Below are positions 32,879 through 37,112 of a DNA stretch of 37,112 nt, in pieces. The stretch covers positions 1-37,112 of the forward strand of contig JADFDN010000017.1 of NCBI GenBank assembly GCA_018262815.1, written 5' to 3'. How positions within the stretch are numbered: position 1 is the first letter of the stretch; each line of letters starts with the position of its first letter. Under the pieces are notes generated by a model. That model saw only the letters and a program-made list of their open reading frames with translations. It was not told where the DNA came from and did not search any database. The stretch comes from Thiobacillus sp. Its GTDB lineage: Bacteria; Pseudomonadota; Gammaproteobacteria; Burkholderiales; Thiobacillaceae. The translations under genes and the position numbers were made by a program.

Positions 32879-34774
32879 TTATCTGCCTTCGATCGCGTTG
32901 GGCTGAATTTTCACTTTCTGTCCCGCCTTGACCAGTGCAATCATCGCCTGCATGTCGGCACGCTGCTGCGCCTGCGTAACGCCGGATTCGATCGACGCCA
33001 GCAGCATCGGGTCCAGTTCGGCCGCTTCCAGAACGCGGCTCACCCGCACAATGCGATAGGAGCCGTCGGGACGGGCAAAGCCGGTATACGCGGGCAGCGT
33101 CTCGGTGCCGGCCCGGAACACGGCCTTGACGCCAGCGGCATCGAGCGCAGCCGAGGGCTGGCGACCGACCACCTGGAAGGCCGACCACGTCACGTCCGCT
33201 TCCTCGCCCTTAGCCAGCGTCTGGATCGTGGCCTGGCCCTTGTCCGCCAGCAGCTTCGCGGTCTGGGCGGCCCGCAGCCGGGCCTCGATCGCGGCCGACA
33301 CTTCGGCCAGCGGGCGCAGGCGTGCCGGTTTGTGCTCGATCACGCGCGCGGCCACCAGCGTGCCCGGCTGGACCTCGATCGCTTCGGTATTCTGCTTCGA
33401 CTTGATCGACTCCGCACTGAACAAGGCGGTCGACAGGCCGACATGATTGAAAGGGGCCGGCGCAGTGTTGGCCGCCATCCAGCCGCTTTGCTGGATGCTC
33501 AGCTTGGCCGCCGCAGCGGCAGGCTGCAGGCTGTCTGCGTTTTCGTACACCAGGTTGCTGAAATTGTCGGCCAGATCGGCAAAAACCTTCTGCGCCTGCT
33601 GTTTGCGCAATTCCTCGACCACCGCAGCGCGGACGGCGGACAGCGGCGCAGTCTGCGCTGCCTGGATACTATCCAGCCGGATGATGTGATAGCCGAAATC
33701 GCTCTCCACCGGCCCGCGAATTTCATTCGGCTTCATGCTGAACACTGCATCCTCGAACGGCTTGACCATCATGCCGCGGCCGAAACTGCCCAGACTGCCA
33801 TCCTGTGCGGCCGAACCGGGATCCTGCGACTCGGTGCGCGCCAGTTCGGCGAAGCGTCCCGGGTTTTTCTGCAGCGCCTGGAACAACTCGCTTGCCTTCG
33901 CCTTCGCCTGGGCGCGTGTGGCCGCATCCGCACTCTTGTCCGCAGCAATCAGGATATGGCTCGCGCTGCGCTGCTCGGGCTGGCCGAACTGCGCGGCATT
34001 GGCGGCATAGTAGTCCGCCACAGCCTCGTCGCTCACGGTCACCCCCGCCGCCACCGCAGCAATATCCAGTACCAGATATTCGACGCGCACCTGCTCGGGC
34101 TCGGTGAATTCCTGCTTGCTGGCGGCATACTCGCGCTCGATATCGGCGGGCGTCACTTTGATTTGCGACGCGACCGCGGAAGCCGGTATGTCGGTCCACG
34201 CAATCTCGCGCTGCTGCGCTACCAGTCCGGCAATCTGCGTCAACGATGTTCTGGACGGGAATGCCGCAACTGAAACCGGGCTGGAAATCGCCTCCAGCAT
34301 GAAGGACTGGCGCAATTCGTTTTCAAACTGGGCGGGCGTGCGGTTGTTCTGGCGCAACACCGCTTCGTAGCGCTGCTGCGAGAACGTGCCGTCCTGCTGA
34401 AAGGCCGGGATCTGCGCCAGCACCGAGGCAATGTAGGCGTCGGGCGCCATGAACCGGAGCTTCTGCGCTTCCAGCAGAAGTGCCTTGCGCTCGATCAGGC
34501 TGTCGAGCACCTGCTTGCGGAAAGCGGCGGTTTCGGTGACGGAGTGATCAAACGCGGGACCGAGCGCTTCGCGCATGCGGTCGCTCTGCGCCTGGATTTC
34601 CCGCGTCAGCTCCTCGCGCGAAATGCCCGCATCGCCCACTTCGGCAATGTTTCCGCCACTGCGGTCACCTGACATGTAGGAGTCCACGCCGAACAGGGCG
34701 AAGGTGATTGCGATCAGGCCGAGGATGACTTTGGCCAGCCAGCCTTTTGCATGCTTGCGGATTGCTTCCAGCAC
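32879..34774 (-). CDS. ppiD: Periplasmic folding chaperone / peptidyl-prolyl isomerase PpiD
   Basis: 631 residues. Start is GTG 34774 with GGAGAAGAAG ahead. One membrane helix near residues 14-31 (AKVILGLIAITFALFGV) anchors it to the inner membrane. A SurA_N-type chaperone region is followed by a parvulin domain at about 265-365 (SASHILIAADKSAD ... GSLGSFGRGMMVKPFEDAVF ... GYHIIRLD), then a long C-terminal chaperone region. PpiD helps newly secreted proteins leave the Sec translocon. The lon-hupB-ppiD order is the same as in enterobacteria, with two tRNA genes inserted. Confidence 0.93.
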   Translation of the reverse strand: MLEAIRKHAKGWLAKVILGLIAITFALFGVDSYMSGDRSGGNIAEVGDAGISREELTREIQAQSDRMREALGPAFDHSVTETAAFRKQVLDSLIERKALLLEAQKLRFMAPDAYIASVLAQIPAFQQDGTFSQQRYEAVLRQNNRTPAQFENELRQSFMLEAISSPVSVAAFPSRTSLTQIAGLVAQQREIAWTDIPASAVASQIKVTPADIEREYAASKQEFTEPEQVRVEYLVLDIAAVAAGVTVSDEAVADYYAANAAQFGQPEQRSASHILIAADKSADAATRAQAKAKASELFQALQKNPGRFAELARTESQDPGSAAQDGSLGSFGRGMMVKPFEDAVFSMKPNEIRGPVESDFGYHIIRLDSIQAAQTAPLSAVRAAVVEELRKQQAQKVFADLADNFSNLVYENADSLQPAAAAAKLSIQQSGWMAANTAPAPFNHVGLSTALFSAESIKSKQNTEAIEVQPGTLVAARVIEHKPARLRPLAEVSAAIEARLRAAQTAKLLADKGQATIQTLAKGEEADVTWSAFQVVGRQPSAALDAAGVKAVFRAGTETLPAYTGFARPDGSYRIVRVSRVLEAAELDPMLLASIESGVTQAQQRADMQAMIALVKAGQKVKIQPNAIEGR

Positions 34775-34885
34775 GGTCTTCTTCTCCAGAAAAATGCGTC
34801 AGCGGCGATTTTCGCGCACTTTGCGTCCCGCGTCTCGCTTGCGCAATTAAAAATGGTCCAATCCAGGTTCGCTGAAATCGAAATG

Positions 34886-34915
34886 AAAAAAGGCGAACTC
34901 GCGTTCGCCTTTTTT
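34886..34915 (-). terminator. Rho-independent terminator after the tRNA genes
   Basis: Perfect 13-bp stem (34886-34898 with 34903-34915, loop TCGC). On the minus strand GTTCGCC is followed by TTTTTTC. It ends the tRNA-Val/tRNA-Asp transcript 6 bases after tRNA-Asp and separates it from ppiD. Confidence 0.9.
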
Positions 34916-34921
34916 TGGTGT

Positions 34922-34998
34922 TGGCGGAGTGGACGGGACTCGAACCCGCGACCCCCGGCGTGACAGGCCGGTATTCTAACCAACTGAACTACCACTCC
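34922..34998 (-). tRNA. tRNA-Asp (GTC)
   Basis: 77 bases including an encoded CCA. Acceptor stem GGAGTGG pairs with CCACTCC and the discriminator is G. D-loop TTCAGTTGGTTAGAA, anticodon stem-loop CCGGCCTGTCACGCCGG with anticodon GTC, T-loop GGTTCGAGTCC. Confidence 0.97.
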
Positions 34999-35057
34999 CT
35001 TGTACTGCAAAAAATTGTGCTGCCTAAAATTTGACCGCTTGTCGTTCTTGACCCTGC

Positions 35058-35133
35058 TGGTGGGTGCTGAGGGGTTCGAACCCCCGACATTCGCCTTGTA
35101 AGGGCGACGCTCTACCAGCTGAGCTAAGCACCC
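35058..35133 (-). tRNA. tRNA-Val (TAC)
   Basis: 76 bases including an encoded CCA. Acceptor GGGTGCT pairs with AGCACCC and the discriminator is A. Anticodon stem-loop CGCCCTTACAAGGCG with anticodon TAC, T-loop GGTTCGAACCC. It lies 59 bases upstream of tRNA-Asp in one likely transcript. Confidence 0.97.
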
Positions 35134-35146
35134 GACAAAGACCGAA

Positions 35147-35176
35147 ATTCTACAACATATTTTCCGATCTTGCCAA
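35147..35176 (-). promoter_or_regulatory. Probable sigma-70 promoter of the tRNA-Val/tRNA-Asp unit
   Basis: On the minus strand TTGGCA (35171-35176), an 18-base spacer and TAGAAT (35147-35152). The -10 ends 13 bases before the mature tRNA-Val 5' end. Confidence 0.65.
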
Positions 35177-35197
35177 ATGCAAATTGCGTTTTTTTAA

Positions 35198-35470
35198 TTA
35201 GTTGATGGCGTCCTTCAGACCCTTGCCAGCGCGGAACTTCGGCACCTTCGCAGCCTTGATCTTGATGGTCGCGCCGGTACGCGGATTGCGACCGGTGCGT
35301 GCGGCACGCTTGCCCACATAGAAGCTGCCGAAACCCACCAGCGTCACCATGTCGCCCTTCTTCAGCGCTTTCTTGACTGCCTCGACCGTCGCGTCGAGTG
35401 CGCGGCCTGCAGCAGCTTTGGAAATATCGGCCGAGTCGGCGATGGCATCAATCAATTCGGATTTGTTCAC
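35198..35470 (-). CDS. hupB: DNA-binding protein HU-beta
   Basis: 90 residues, the exact length of HU. Start is GTG 35470, with AGGGGA ahead. Sequence [22 protein letters not shown], then [20 protein letters not shown] with the beta-arm GRNPRTG and terminal [16 protein letters not shown]. It bends and packs DNA. Located directly downstream of lon, as in most proteobacteria, with its own promoter. Confidence 0.97.
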   Translation of the reverse strand: MNKSELIDAIADSADISKAAAGRALDATVEAVKKALKKGDMVTLVGFGSFYVGKRAARTGRNPRTGATIKIKAAKVPKFRAGKGLKDAIN

Positions 35471-35517
35471 GTGTTGTCCCCTTCACTAGAGTGGCACAGG
35501 AAAACCCTGTGGCCGCT

Positions 35518-35547
35518 TTTATAGCAACCCGCAAAACCTTGTGTCAA
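35518..35547 (-). promoter_or_regulatory. Sigma-70 promoter of hupB
   Basis: On the minus strand a perfect TTGACA (35542-35547), an 18-base spacer and TATAAA (35518-35523). The leader to GTG is about 40 bases and contains a small hairpin CACAGG-GTTTT-CCTGTG near 35494-35510. Confidence 0.85.
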
Positions 35548-35567
35548 GCGGTTTTCCGGGGCATGGA

Positions 35568-35596
35568 CAAAAAAATCCCGCGACTGGCGCGGGATT
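35568..35596 (-). terminator. Rho-independent terminator of lon
   Basis: AATCCCGCG (35574-35582), loop ACTGG, CGCGGGATT (35588-35596). On the minus strand the stem runs into TTTTTTTGTCC. It lies 22 bases after the lon stop. Confidence 0.9.
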
Positions 35597-35618
35597 CCGG
35601 GGAGTGGTCCAAAAATAC

Positions 35619-37112
<1,494 letters not shown>

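Overview
This 37 kb, G+C-rich window looks like chromosome from a betaproteobacterial sulfur oxidiser of the Thiobacillus / Sulfuricella kind. This is an inference. It rests on qmoAB-type sulfite/APS-pathway genes at the left edge and a secreted rhodanese beside them. Betaproteobacterial-style housekeeping blocks also support it: methyltransferase-rnhA-dnaQ next to gloB-mltD, and lon-hupB-tRNA-ppiD next to fabI. No phage, CRISPR array or intact insertion sequence was seen.

Layout. 1-2661 (minus): the 3'-truncated qmoB and complete qmoA, parts of the quinone-interacting oxidoreductase that exchanges electrons with APS reductase. 2662-3203 is a gene-free divergent control region rich in palindromes. 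3204-4107 (plus): a small secreted peptide and a secreted rhodanese, ended by a perfect bidirectional terminator. 4385-5656 (plus): an MFS exporter, converging on a betaine/choline-type BCCT transporter plus outer-membrane porin pair (5678-8859, minus). The BCCT gene has a pentanucleotide repeat against its ribosome binding site and an IS3-family transposase relic upstream. 9307-10516 (minus): a metallophosphoesterase and inorganic pyrophosphatase. 10632-12686 (minus): a HAF-repeat autotransporter. 12930-17163 (plus): mfd and serB. 17180-17614: a flgM gene alone under a textbook sigma-28 promoter, followed by a CopZ-like metallochaperone.

17891-20925 (minus) holds a periplasmic binding protein and a GGDEF/EAL protein with overlapping ends, probably one signalling unit. 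Next come dnaQ, rnhA and a methyltransferase (20934-22819, minus), divergent from gloB and mltD (22849-25238, plus). 25257-31957 (minus) is a tightly overlapping five-gene operon. It encodes a lipoprotein binding protein, two permeases, a double ATPase resembling YejABEF, and a 65-residue two-helix membrane protein. fabI (plus) and ppiD (minus) converge on a perfect 17-bp terminator stem. tRNA-Asp, tRNA-Val, hupB and the 3' part of lon fill the right edge.

Most genes are recognisable core functions. The more unusual points are the orphan sigma-28/flgM unit, the binding-protein/c-di-GMP pair, the doubly anchored binding protein and extra small membrane protein of the peptide-type ABC operon, the repeat at betT, and the secreted peptide/rhodanese pair opposite qmo. 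I found no convincing wholly new defence or mobile system.
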